Assembly: GCA_002782305.1 (NCBI GenBank)
Contig: PFHN01000024.1
Coordinates: 1-14,877 of the forward strand
Source of the DNA: Candidatus Moranbacteria bacterium CG_4_8_14_3_um_filter_41_13
GTDB taxonomy: Bacteria; Patescibacteriota; Minisyncoccia; Moranbacterales; UBA1568
DNA length: 14,877 nt
Direction of reading: 5' to 3'
Of the stretch, positions 1 to 6,657 are shown piece by piece. The notes under the pieces were generated by a model. It searched no databases, was not told the origin of the DNA, and worked only from the letters and a program-made list of their open reading frames with translations. Every line of letters starts with the position of its first letter. Positions within the stretch are counted from its first letter, which is position 1. The translations under genes and the position numbers were made by a program.

Positions 1-88
1 TACAGCGAAGAATAAAAAAGAAGGAGAAGTATTGTTCCGTCTTCTTGGATTGCCACTGCAACATGCAGAGGCAAGAAAGGAAAAGTAA
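1..88 (+). CDS. rplE: 50S ribosomal protein L5, C-terminal end (partial)
   Basis: Reading from base 2 gives 28 codons before a TAA at 86-88. The peptide contains TAKNKKEGEVLFRLLGLPLQ, which matches the usual end of L5 (a TTAK..EEA..LL..LG.PF-like pattern), followed by a short charged tail ending ARKEK. L5 binds 5S rRNA in the large-subunit central protuberance. Its position directly before rpsN is the standard spc-operon order, which supports the call despite the short fragment. The rest of the gene lies upstream of the window. The gap to rpsN is only 15 nt. Confidence 0.85.
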   Translation, partial: TAKNKKEGEVLFRLLGLPLQHAEARKEK

Positions 89-103
89 TATATCGAAATT
101 TAT

Positions 104-289
104 ATGGCAAAAACATCTACTGCAGCTAGAGCACTCAAAACCCCGAAATTTTCAACTCGTATTGTAAATCGATGTTGGAAGTGTGGTCGTAAGCGTGGGT
201 ATCTCAGGAAATATGACGTGTGTCGTATTTGCTTCCGTGAGCTCGCTAATAGCGGTCAGGTTCCTGGAGTAAAGAAATCATCTTGGTAA
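104..289 (+). CDS. rpsN: 30S ribosomal protein S14, zinc-binding (type Z)
   Basis: This 61-residue protein is the short zinc-ribbon form of S14. Two CxxC pairs are visible (C24/C27 and C40/C43), as expected for the Zn-binding type, and the C-terminal half (CRICFRELA...PGVKKSSW) follows the family. S14 sits in the head of the small subunit. The length equals the usual 61 residues of type Z; the zinc-free form is about 100. The ATG is preceded by the AT-rich stretch cgaaatttat with no Shine-Dalgarno sequence. The gene is 15 nt after rplE and 19 nt before rpsH, so it is co-transcribed. Confidence 0.96.
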   Translation: MAKTSTAARALKTPKFSTRIVNRCWKCGRKRGYLRKYDVCRICFRELANSGQVPGVKKSSW

Positions 290-308
290 ATTTAAGTTAG
301 AAGACACT

Positions 309-716
309 ATGTTAGATCCAATTGCAGACATGTTAACAAGAATCAGAAATGCTCAGCTCGCTGGACATAGCTCTGTTTCTATGCACGCTTCGAAAATGAA
401 ATTCGTTCTTGCTTCCATTTTGGAACACGAAGGATTTGTTGGTCGCGTTGAAAAGAAGACGGAAGAAAGTGGACACGAAACACTGTGTGTCACACTTAAA
501 TATACGCAGGTTTCTCCAACGAAAAAAGTTCCAGCTATTCAAGAATTGACCCGTGTCAGTAAGCAAGGCTGTCGTATTTACGTCAAGAAGAGTGAAATCA
601 AGAAAGTAAAAAACGGATATGGTATCGCCATTGTGTCGACTTCGCAAGGAGTAATGACTGGAACAGAAGCGTTCCGTCGTGGTCTTGGTGGAGAATATAT
701 CTGTAGAGTGTGGTAA
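309..716 (+). CDS. rpsH: 30S ribosomal protein S8
   Basis: The 135-residue product starts MLDPIADMLTRIRNAQLAGH, the characteristic S8 N-terminus, and ends GLGGEYICRVW, close to the usual GGEvLc.VW terminus. S8 binds helix 21 of 16S rRNA in the small-subunit platform and in many bacteria represses the spc operon by binding its mRNA. No such site can be judged here because the relevant region (near rplE) lies upstream. The length is typical (about 130-135). Neighbours rpsN and rplF are in the canonical spc order. Confidence 0.97.
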   Translation: MLDPIADMLTRIRNAQLAGHSSVSMHASKMKFVLASILEHEGFVGRVEKKTEESGHETLCVTLKYTQVSPTKKVPAIQELTRVSKQGCRIYVKKSEIKKVKNGYGIAIVSTSQGVMTGTEAFRRGLGGEYICRVW

Positions 717-741
717 TTGCTTGAGTTAAAAGTTATTCATT

Positions 742-1278
742 ATGAGTAGAATTGGAAAAAAACCAGTAAGCATCCCAAGTGGTGTGGAAGTAACAGTGAA
801 TGAAAACACGGTGTCTGTAAAAGGACCCAAGGGATCACTCACATTTCCTCATCTGCGTGAAGCGAGAGTGACGGTAAGCGAGAATGAAGTGCTCGTTGCT
901 AAAGTAGGTGATACCAAAGTATCACGTGCTGTTTGGGGAACGACAGCCAAGATCATATCGAATATGATTGCGGGTGTTACGACTGGCTTCCAAAAACAAC
1001 TCGAACTGAATGGTGTGGGTTATCGTATGAATGTTGCTGGCAAGAAACTCACCCTCGCACTTGGTTTCTCTCATCCAGTAGAACGAATGCTTCCCGAAGA
1101 TTTGGATGCAAAGATTGAAAACAATGTTTTGACCATCTCTGGTATTGATAAACAAAAAGTAGGTGAATTTACTGCGGTGATTAGAAAGCTCAAACCAGTA
1201 GAACCATACAAAGGAAAAGGTTTCCGTTATGTAGGTGAAGTGGTTCGTCGTAAAGAAGGTAAGAAGGCATCTGCCTAA
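742..1278 (+). CDS. rplF: 50S ribosomal protein L6
   Basis: This 178-residue protein begins MSRIGKKPVSIPSGVEV and carries the KGPKG segment of the first domain. Its end contains KPVEPYKGKGFRYVGEVVRRKEGKKA, the conserved L6 signature near the sarcin-ricin loop contact. The length is standard. The start follows rpsH by 25 nt; the upstream bases (gttattcatt) have no Shine-Dalgarno sequence. It acts in the large subunit near the factor-binding site. The long antisense frame across this gene is a shadow. Confidence 0.97.
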   Translation: MSRIGKKPVSIPSGVEVTVNENTVSVKGPKGSLTFPHLREARVTVSENEVLVAKVGDTKVSRAVWGTTAKIISNMIAGVTTGFQKQLELNGVGYRMNVAGKKLTLALGFSHPVERMLPEDLDAKIENNVLTISGIDKQKVGEFTAVIRKLKPVEPYKGKGFRYVGEVVRRKEGKKASA

Positions 1279-1303
1279 TGAATTTTTGTAAATATTTTCG
1301 AGT

Positions 1304-1660
1304 ATGCTCAAGCGAGAAATGAAAAAAGTGAAACGATTTGAACGGAAGCGTCGTGTCCGTGCAAAGATCTCTGGTACAAGTGATTGTCCACGTCTTTCAG
1401 TCTTTCGTAGTCTGAGAAATATCTCAGTGCAAGCGATTGATGATGAAGCAGGGAAAACACTGGCACAGGCAAGTCTCATTTTGATTGATAAAAAAGCAAA
1501 GAATACTGTTGAGGGAGCAGCCCTCGTTGGAACAAAGATTGCTACCGACCTCCTTCAATTGAAGGTGAAGAAAGTAGTATTTGATCGTTCTGGCTATCGT
1601 TATCATGGCAAAGTAAAGGCGCTGGCTGAAGCTGCTCGAACTGCCGGACTTATATTTTAG
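1304..1660 (+). CDS. rplR: 50S ribosomal protein L18
   Basis: The 118-residue product has the basic N-terminal tail (KRFERKRRVRAKISGTSDCPRLSVFRS) and the C-terminal pattern FDRSGYRYHGKVKALAEAARTAGLIF, both typical of L18. L18 binds 5S rRNA next to L5 in the central protuberance. The length is normal. A second in-frame ATG at 1319 (Met6) could also be the start; the first one gives the more usual 25-nt spacing to rplF. No Shine-Dalgarno is visible before either. Confidence 0.96.
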   Translation: MLKREMKKVKRFERKRRVRAKISGTSDCPRLSVFRSLRNISVQAIDDEAGKTLAQASLILIDKKAKNTVEGAALVGTKIATDLLQLKVKKVVFDRSGYRYHGKVKALAEAARTAGLIF

Positions 1661-1681
1661 GCTATTAATAATCGAGATACT

Positions 1682-2194
1682 ATGGTAAAGCAAGGAAAAA
1701 AAATGGCGAGACGGGAAAAACCTGAGTTTGATCAGAAGCTTTTGAATTTGGCTCGCGTAACTCGTGTGGTGAAAGGTGGACGTCGTTTCCGTTTTCGCGC
1801 CACACTCGTAATCGGCAATCGCAAAGGCAAAGTTGGCGTGGGTGTTGCAAAGGGTTCAGATGTTTCTGATGCTATCCAGAAGGCTTTCAATGATGCAAAG
1901 AAAAATATGGTCACCATCGAACTTTCTGGATCAACTATTTCTCATGATGTTCTTGCTAAACTTGGTAGCGCACGAGTACTTCTCAAGCCGGCTTCTGAAG
2001 GACGGGGTATTATCGCTGGAGGAGCTGTCCGTTCTGTTGTGAACCTACTCGGAGTGAAAGACATCGTATCAAAATCCTTAGGTGCTTCCAATCCTTTGAA
2101 CGTTGCTCGCGTAACAATCAAAGCCCTCCTTATGCTCAAGGCACCACGTGTGCCAAAGGCAGTGAAGGAAGTAAAAGAAGAAAAGGTAGCGTAG
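1682..2194 (+). CDS. rpsE: 30S ribosomal protein S5
   Basis: This is S5 by its double-stranded RNA-binding N-terminal domain (VTRVVKGGRRFRFRATLVIG, then GNRKGKVGVGVAKGSDV) and the C-terminal domain with GRGIIAGGAVRSVVNLLGVKD. S5 shapes the mRNA entry channel and affects decoding accuracy. From 1682 it has 170 residues. An alternative in-frame ATG at 1703 (Met8) has AAGGA at 1692-1696, six bases upstream, one of the few Shine-Dalgarno-like sites in the window, so the true start may be 1703 (163 residues). In most bacteria rpmD (L30) follows; here rplO follows after 34 nt. Confidence 0.96.
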   Translation: MVKQGKKMARREKPEFDQKLLNLARVTRVVKGGRRFRFRATLVIGNRKGKVGVGVAKGSDVSDAIQKAFNDAKKNMVTIELSGSTISHDVLAKLGSARVLLKPASEGRGIIAGGAVRSVVNLLGVKDIVSKSLGASNPLNVARVTIKALLMLKAPRVPKAVKEVKEEKVA

Positions 2195-2228
2195 GTTCGT
2201 CTAATGTCATCTCGTAAGCGATAAATAT

Positions 2229-2654
2229 ATGCAAATTCATCAACTCTCTGTTACCAAGAAAAAAGCTTGCAAACGTATTGGACGCGGTGGAAAGCGTGGT
2301 ACAACTGCTGGTCGTGGAAGTAATGGTCAGAAATCTCGTACAGGCGCTTCAGTCGATCCTCTTTTCGAAGGAGGTCGTTCTACATTCCTCGAACGTTTGA
2401 AAAAAGTCCGTGGTTTCAAAGCAGTACACGCCAAAAAATCTACTGTGAAACTTTCTGATATCGACAAAGCATATATAGCTGGAGAAATTGTCTCGATTGA
2501 TACCTTGATCGCTAAGAAACTGGCTCCAAAAAATGCTTTTTCTCGTGGAGTAAAGGTGGTAGCCACAGGCACACTTTCGAAGAAATTGACTTTAGACAAA
2601 GGTATTTTTGCTTCAGCAAAAGCCAAAGATGCTTTTGAGAAAATTGCTGACTAA
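2229..2654 (+). CDS. rplO: 50S ribosomal protein L15
   Basis: The 141-residue protein has the glycine- and lysine-rich L15 N-terminus (RIGRGGKRGTTAGRG then GQKSRTG), followed by FEGGRSTFLERLKKVRGF, corresponding to the usual FEGGQ.PL.RRLPKRGF, with several substitutions. L15 is a late-assembly large-subunit protein that runs deep into 23S rRNA. The length is slightly under the usual 144-150. The gene sits 34 nt after rpsE with no room for rpmD, and 93 nt before secY, as in other spc operons that lack L30. Confidence 0.95.
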   Translation: MQIHQLSVTKKKACKRIGRGGKRGTTAGRGSNGQKSRTGASVDPLFEGGRSTFLERLKKVRGFKAVHAKKSTVKLSDIDKAYIAGEIVSIDTLIAKKLAPKNAFSRGVKVVATGTLSKKLTLDKGIFASAKAKDAFEKIAD

Positions 2655-2747
2655 CATCAATTTCCGCGTGACAAAGTACCTGCTTTCAAGTGGGATAGGG
2701 GAGTATACTGAAGAAGAGTCAGATTAAAAAGAAAATGATTTGCTTTC

Positions 2748-4019
2748 ATGCGTGAAATTTTTCTCAATATTTTTCGAATAAAAGAGTTACGGAATAAAAT
2801 ATTTTTTATTCTCGGTCTTCTTGTTATCTATCGAATGGCTGCGAATATCCCTCTTCCAGGAGTGGATGTTTTGGCTTTGAAGAAACTGTTTGAAGACAAT
2901 GCTTTTCTCGGACTTCTCAATGTTTTTTCTGGTGGAGGACTTTCTAATATTTCTATTGTACTCCTCGGTGTTGCTCCGTACATTACCGCTTCGATTATTA
3001 TGCAGCTCCTCACTACGATCGTGCCAAGTCTTGAGCGCTTGTACAAAGAGGAAGGGGAAATCGGAAGACAAAAGTTCAATATGTGGACGAGGTGGATTAC
3101 ATTACCTCTCGCTGCTCTTCAGTCTTTCAGTATGCTCTCACTCCTTCGTTCTCAAAATATTTTAGGCGATATCACTCCTTTTACGATGACGGTGATTATC
3201 ATCAGTGCTACAGCAGGTACGATTTTTCTTATGTGGCTCGGTGAGCTGATCACAGAAAAAGGTTTAGGGAATGGAGTATCAGTGATTATTTTCGCTGGTA
3301 TCGTCTCAGCTCTTCCGACGGATATTTCTCGTTTCGTTGCTACATGGGACCCTTCACAGATTTTCACCTATCTTCTTTTTGCTCTGGTAGCAGCCGTGAC
3401 GATAGCCGGGGTTATTTTTGTGAATGAAGGACAGAGGACTATTCCTGTTGCGTATGCGAAGCGTGTTCGCGGTGCGCAGGTGTATGGTGGATCATCAACG
3501 CATCTTCCGCTTCGGGTGAATCAGGCAGGCGTTATCCCAATTATTTTTGCTGTTTCACTCATTCTTATTCCGACGATGGTGGCGAATTTTCTCGCACAGA
3601 GTAGTCATGAAAACATTGCGAGTATCGCTCTCTCAGTCAGTGCTTGGCTTCAGAATCAGTGGATTTATGGATCGCTGTATTTCTTCCTCATTGTCATTTT
3701 TACCTATTTTTATACAGCTGTTGTTTTTGATCCGGTGAAGATTGCGGAGAATTTGCAAAAGCAGGGCGGATATATTCCAGGCATTCGTCCAGGAGCTACC
3801 ACCGCAGAGTATCTGTATCGTATTATCAACCGCATTACACTTGCAGGAGCATTCTTTTTGGGATCAATTGCTGTTCTGCCTTTTATCGTGCAAGGTATCA
3901 CTGGTATCAATGCGTTCTCTATCGGTGGCATCAGTATTCTTATTGTCGTATCAGTCGTACTGGAAACAGTGAAACATATTCAGAGTCAGCTTACCATGCG
4001 AAGCTACGAATCCTTCTAG
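2748..4019 (+). CDS. secY: Preprotein translocase subunit SecY
   Basis: At 423 residues with about ten hydrophobic segments, this is the SecY channel subunit. Visible family signatures include RIxANIPLPGVD near residue 30, the plug-region sequence NVFSGGGLSNISI, the PYITASIIMQLL segment, the cytoplasmic loop RTIPVAYAKR, the LPLRVNQAGVIPIIFA segment and the C-terminal PGIRPGATTAEYL. It forms the inner-membrane protein-conducting pore with SecE and works with SecA. The length is typical. It is the last spc-type gene here, 93 nt after rplO; a -10-like TATACT at 2704-2709 lacks a convincing -35, so the gene is probably read through from the operon. Confidence 0.97.
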   Translation: MREIFLNIFRIKELRNKIFFILGLLVIYRMAANIPLPGVDVLALKKLFEDNAFLGLLNVFSGGGLSNISIVLLGVAPYITASIIMQLLTTIVPSLERLYKEEGEIGRQKFNMWTRWITLPLAALQSFSMLSLLRSQNILGDITPFTMTVIIISATAGTIFLMWLGELITEKGLGNGVSVIIFAGIVSALPTDISRFVATWDPSQIFTYLLFALVAAVTIAGVIFVNEGQRTIPVAYAKRVRGAQVYGGSSTHLPLRVNQAGVIPIIFAVSLILIPTMVANFLAQSSHENIASIALSVSAWLQNQWIYGSLYFFLIVIFTYFYTAVVFDPVKIAENLQKQGGYIPGIRPGATTAEYLYRIINRITLAGAFFLGSIAVLPFIVQGITGINAFSIGGISILIVVSVVLETVKHIQSQLTMRSYESF

Positions 4020-4049
4020 ATTGTCAAAAGAAATATAATTTTTTAATTT

Positions 4050-4120
4050 TTCCCTTTCACGTTTGCATTTTTAGATCCGAAATGAGTATCGTTTCAAGAT
4101 AAGAAACAGGAAAGAGGGAA
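4050..4120 (+). promoter_or_regulatory. Possible leader stem-loop before adk
   Basis: In the 112-nt secY-adk gap, TTCCCTTTC (4050-4058) can pair with GAAA/GGGAA (4110-4113 and 4116-4120), leaving GA bulged. This gives a nine-pair stem closing a loop that contains a smaller GTTTC/GAAAC hairpin. The right arm includes the only purine-rich, weakly Shine-Dalgarno-like stretch upstream of adk, so folding could mask it. The rest of the gap is AT-rich without a clear promoter or terminator. Found by eye, so the stem may be chance. Confidence 0.25.
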
Positions 4121-4131
4121 TCAAGAAATAA

Positions 4132-4794
4132 ATGCCTCTCAAAGACACCTATATTCTTCTCGGTTCTGCTGGTAGTGGAAAAAGTACGCAGGCGGAACTT
4201 CTCAAAAGTTCACTCCATCTGGCTCATATCGATATCGGATCTGAACTCCGTGCTGTCGCTTCCCAAGACACCCTACTTGGTCATGAGGTGAATGAAATTA
4301 TCAATGTGAAACATTCTTTCGTTCCTGATGAGGTTGTGTTCGCTGTGTTACTCGACGCCATTCATTTCGTACCGGAAACAGTTGGACTACTCATCGATGG
4401 TATTCCCAGACGAGAAAGTCAGATAGAGAAAGTACTCGAAGTACTAGAGCAAGCACACCGCTCACTCAATAAAGTAATTTTCATCGATGTGCCAGAAGCC
4501 GTTTCAGTCGAACGTATTTCCAAAAGGTACGCTTGCACTGTCTGTAAACGGAATTATATCCTTGGGAAGAACCTGATCGATAGTGAAACCCCGTGTCGTT
4601 ATTGTAGTGGACACATTGTCCAGAGAATGGATGATACCGAAGAAGGTGTGCGTACCCGTCATCATATCTTCCAGAAAGACACATTGCCTGTTATAAATTA
4701 TTTTGAAAAAACAGGACAGCTTCTGCATATCAATGGTGATCAGGAAACCTATAAGGTATTTCAAAATATTTTGAAATATGTTCGTCCAGAATAG
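4132..4794 (+). CDS. adk: Adenylate kinase-like nucleoside monophosphate kinase
   Basis: The 220-residue protein fits the zinc-LID adenylate kinase family (ATP + AMP to 2 ADP). The P-loop GSAGSGKST is at 11-19. The AMP-site helix reads DIGSELRA (34-41). DGIPRRESQ (89-97) replaces the usual DGFPR..Q. The LID has four zinc-type cysteines (C135, C138, C155, C158), and R165 in QRMDD precedes the late arginines (R174/R176). Its place after secY is the standard adk position. Oddities: the STGD/DTGD of the AMP site has become DIGS and the P-loop GxPGxGKG has become GSAGSGKS, so specificity for AMP is less certain than the family. The cytosolic enzyme is probably essential here. Confidence 0.85.
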   Translation: MPLKDTYILLGSAGSGKSTQAELLKSSLHLAHIDIGSELRAVASQDTLLGHEVNEIINVKHSFVPDEVVFAVLLDAIHFVPETVGLLIDGIPRRESQIEKVLEVLEQAHRSLNKVIFIDVPEAVSVERISKRYACTVCKRNYILGKNLIDSETPCRYCSGHIVQRMDDTEEGVRTRHHIFQKDTLPVINYFEKTGQLLHINGDQETYKVFQNILKYVRPE

Positions 4795-4825
4795 GAGAAA
4801 AATATCATTTTTTTATGTTACATCT

Positions 4826-5599
4826 ATGAGTAAAGAATGGATTAAAACAGCCGACGAAATTGATCGCTTACGCCATTCGTGTCACGAGTTGGCGCGTATT
4901 TTGGATATCTTGATGAAGGCACTTCGTCCAGGTATGAGTACGCAAGATATTGATGATATGAGTGAGAAACTCATGCTCGAAATTGGAGCGATACCCATTT
5001 TCAAAGGATATATGGGAGGATCAGGTCGTCCTTTTCCTGCTACGCTGTGTACTTCTATCAATGAAGAAGTGGTACACGGTATCCCGAATAAAAATAAGAT
5101 TATCAAAGAAGGGGATTTGGTGAAACTCGATATTGGTATGCGCTATGAGGGTATGGTTTCTGATATGGCACGTACCATCAAAATAGGAAGTGTCTCTCCT
5201 GTTGCAGAAAGACTGACTCAGGTGACAGAAGAATGTTTGCAAAGAGGTATCGAAAAACTTCGTCCAGGGGCACATATTTTCGACTATGCACGTGCTGTCC
5301 AAGAACACGCTGAGGCAAATGGTTTTTCTGTTGTGCGAGATCTCGTTGGGCACGGTGTAGGAAGAGAACTCCATGAAGATCCTCAAGTACCAAATTATGT
5401 TTCGAGAAGTATGGACAATTTTGTCCTGGGAGAAGGAATGACTTTGGCGCTCGAACCGATGGTTAACGTGGGCACATACGAAGTGGATATTGCCGATGAT
5501 GACTGGGCATTTATTACTGCCGATGATGAGCTTTCTGCACATTTTGAAAATACGGTGGTGATTACGAAAGATGGTGCAGAGATTTTAACAAAACTATAA
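4826..5599 (+). CDS. map: Methionine aminopeptidase, type I
   Basis: The enzyme removes the initiator Met from nascent proteins. With the start at 4826 it has 257 residues, the usual bacterial type I length. The five metal ligands are all visible: D102 and D113 (KLDIGMRYEGMVSDMART), H176 (GHGVGRELHED), E210 (LALEPM) and E241 (AHFENTVVI). H84 (VVHGIP) and H183 are the conserved substrate-site histidines. An in-frame ATG at 4778 would overlap the end of adk and add 16 unconserved residues, so 4826 is preferred. It is 31 nt after adk; secY-adk-map is the classic order. Confidence 0.96.
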   Translation: MSKEWIKTADEIDRLRHSCHELARILDILMKALRPGMSTQDIDDMSEKLMLEIGAIPIFKGYMGGSGRPFPATLCTSINEEVVHGIPNKNKIIKEGDLVKLDIGMRYEGMVSDMARTIKIGSVSPVAERLTQVTEECLQRGIEKLRPGAHIFDYARAVQEHAEANGFSVVRDLVGHGVGRELHEDPQVPNYVSRSMDNFVLGEGMTLALEPMVNVGTYEVDIADDDWAFITADDELSAHFENTVVITKDGAEILTKL

Positions 5600-5634
5600 C
5601 ATCTCTATCCTCTATCATTATTATTTAACAGTAT

Positions 5635-6042
5635 ATGCACAATTATCTTGGATTGGATTGGGGAATGGCGAATATCGGTATTGCTTTGGCACATGCTGAG
5701 ACCAGAGTGGCTCTTCCTTACGTTACACTCAAAAATGATCAAGATGTGATGCAGAAAATAGGTGACATTATCGTCAAAGAAGATATCGGAACTATTGTCC
5801 TCGGTATTCCAATGTATACTATAACAGCTGAGAAAAAACACCCAGCCAAGCTTTTTGGAAAGCTTCTTGCAGAGCAATTTTCGGTTCAAGTCGTGTATCA
5901 AGATGAGATGTTTACCACCAAAATGGCAGAGGCTAATCTGATAGAACAAGGAGTCAAACATGTTTCGAAAAATAACGATGAAGAAGCGTCGCGTATTATT
6001 TTGCAGGAATGGCTTGATAAACCCCTCTCGTATATTGGATAA
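5635..6042 (+). CDS. ruvX: YqgF/RuvX-family RNase H-like nuclease
   Basis: The 135-residue protein has the RuvX/YqgF fold: LGLDWGMANIGIALA at 5-19 with the first acidic residue D8, a middle strand IVLGIPM, the YQDEMFTT motif with E91, and NNDEEASRIILQEWLD with D115. This conserves the Asp-Glu-Asp triad. The family is called a Holliday-junction resolvase homologue and in E. coli takes part in pre-16S rRNA 5' maturation; which role applies here is not decided. It lies 35 nt after map, probably in the same transcript. The upstream bases carry TAACAGTA (5626-5633), also seen before leuS and glmS. Confidence 0.88.
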   Translation: MHNYLGLDWGMANIGIALAHAETRVALPYVTLKNDQDVMQKIGDIIVKEDIGTIVLGIPMYTITAEKKHPAKLFGKLLAEQFSVQVVYQDEMFTTKMAEANLIEQGVKHVSKNNDEEASRIILQEWLDKPLSYIG

Positions 6043-6063
6043 AACGGTTTCTTGGAGTATAAT
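6035..6063 (+). promoter_or_regulatory. Sigma70-type promoter for the response regulator gene
   Basis: TTGGAT (6035-6040), a 17-nt spacer and a perfect TATAAT (6058-6063) form a near-consensus promoter. Initiation near 6070 would give a leader of about 30 nt before the ATG at 6102. The -35 overlaps the last codons of ruvX. It suggests the regulator can be expressed independently of ruvX. Confidence 0.6.
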
Positions 6064-6101
6064 GAAAATGTCTTTTATTCATACACTATCAGTTATTGCT
6101 T

Positions 6102-6500
6102 ATGGGAGAAGAAAACACCGTCGCACAGAAAAAAGTATGTATCGTCGACGATACTGCAGAAATACGTGATATTTATAGCATAAAGTTTACACGTGAGGGT
6201 TTTGCTGTGGTGACTGCGAAAGATGGAGTAGAAGCGTTGCAGGTTATTAAGGAAGAACGACCAGATGTTATTTTGCTTGATATTCAGATGCCGGTTCTTG
6301 ACGGTCTAGGTGTTCTCAAAGCCCTTAAGGCAGATAGTGTCCTTTCAAAAATTCCTGTTGTTATTTTGAGCAATGTCAATCAGGACGATATGTTTCAGAA
6401 AATCAGTGATTTGGGAGGAGCACAATATTATCTCGTGAAATCTCTTACGACACCACAGAAAATTATCGATATCACTCTTGATGCTTTGGCAGGAAGATAA
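6102..6500 (+). CDS. Single-domain response regulator (CheY-like receiver)
   Basis: From the ATG at 6102 the protein has 132 residues and is a receiver domain with nothing attached. It keeps the acidic pair D16/D17, the phospho-acceptor D60 (VILLDIQMP), the switch residue S90 (VVILSN) and K113 (YYLVKS), so it should be phosphorylatable. There is no DNA-binding or enzymatic output domain, and no histidine kinase in the window, so it must act by protein contact or as a phosphate relay or sink. A TTG six bases upstream is in frame but less likely as a start. It is flanked by its own promoter and a terminator. Confidence 0.9.
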   Translation: MGEENTVAQKKVCIVDDTAEIRDIYSIKFTREGFAVVTAKDGVEALQVIKEERPDVILLDIQMPVLDGLGVLKALKADSVLSKIPVVILSNVNQDDMFQKISDLGGAQYYLVKSLTTPQKIIDITLDALAGR

Positions 6501-6527
6501 AGAGAAGAGGAAAAGAGGAGAAAGAGA

Positions 6528-6555
6528 AACAGGCTGATTACAGGTCTGTTTTTTC
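6528..6555 (+). terminator. Rho-independent terminator after the response regulator
   Basis: AACAGGCT (6528-6535) pairs with GGTCTGTT (6543-6550) over eight positions including two G-U pairs, around a seven-base loop, and runs into a T-rich tract (TTTTCTT from 6551). It lies 28 nt after the stop of the response regulator, closing that transcript and separating it from leuS. Confidence 0.7.
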
Positions 6556-6599
6556 TTATCAATAAGGAAAAGAGATAGGTATAAAGAATCCTCTATGCC

Positions 6600-6639
6600 T
6601 TGAATAAAAGCAGTATTTCAGGTAGAGTAGGGATATGAT
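6600..6639 (+). promoter_or_regulatory. Possible promoter for leuS
   Basis: TTGAAT (6600-6605) and TAGAGT (6623-6628) are 17 nt apart. A second -10-like TATGAT is at 6634-6639, just upstream of TAACAGTA (6643-6650). Since a terminator precedes leuS, it needs its own promoter. If the second -10 is used, the leader would be only about 10-12 nt. AT-rich sequence makes such matches easy, so confidence is low. Confidence 0.35.
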
Positions 6640-6657
6640 ATATAACAGTATTTCTGT

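Noticed and set aside
4778..4825. Upstream in-frame start for map
   Set aside because: It overlaps the adk end and adds 16 unconserved residues; the ATG at 4826 gives the normal length.
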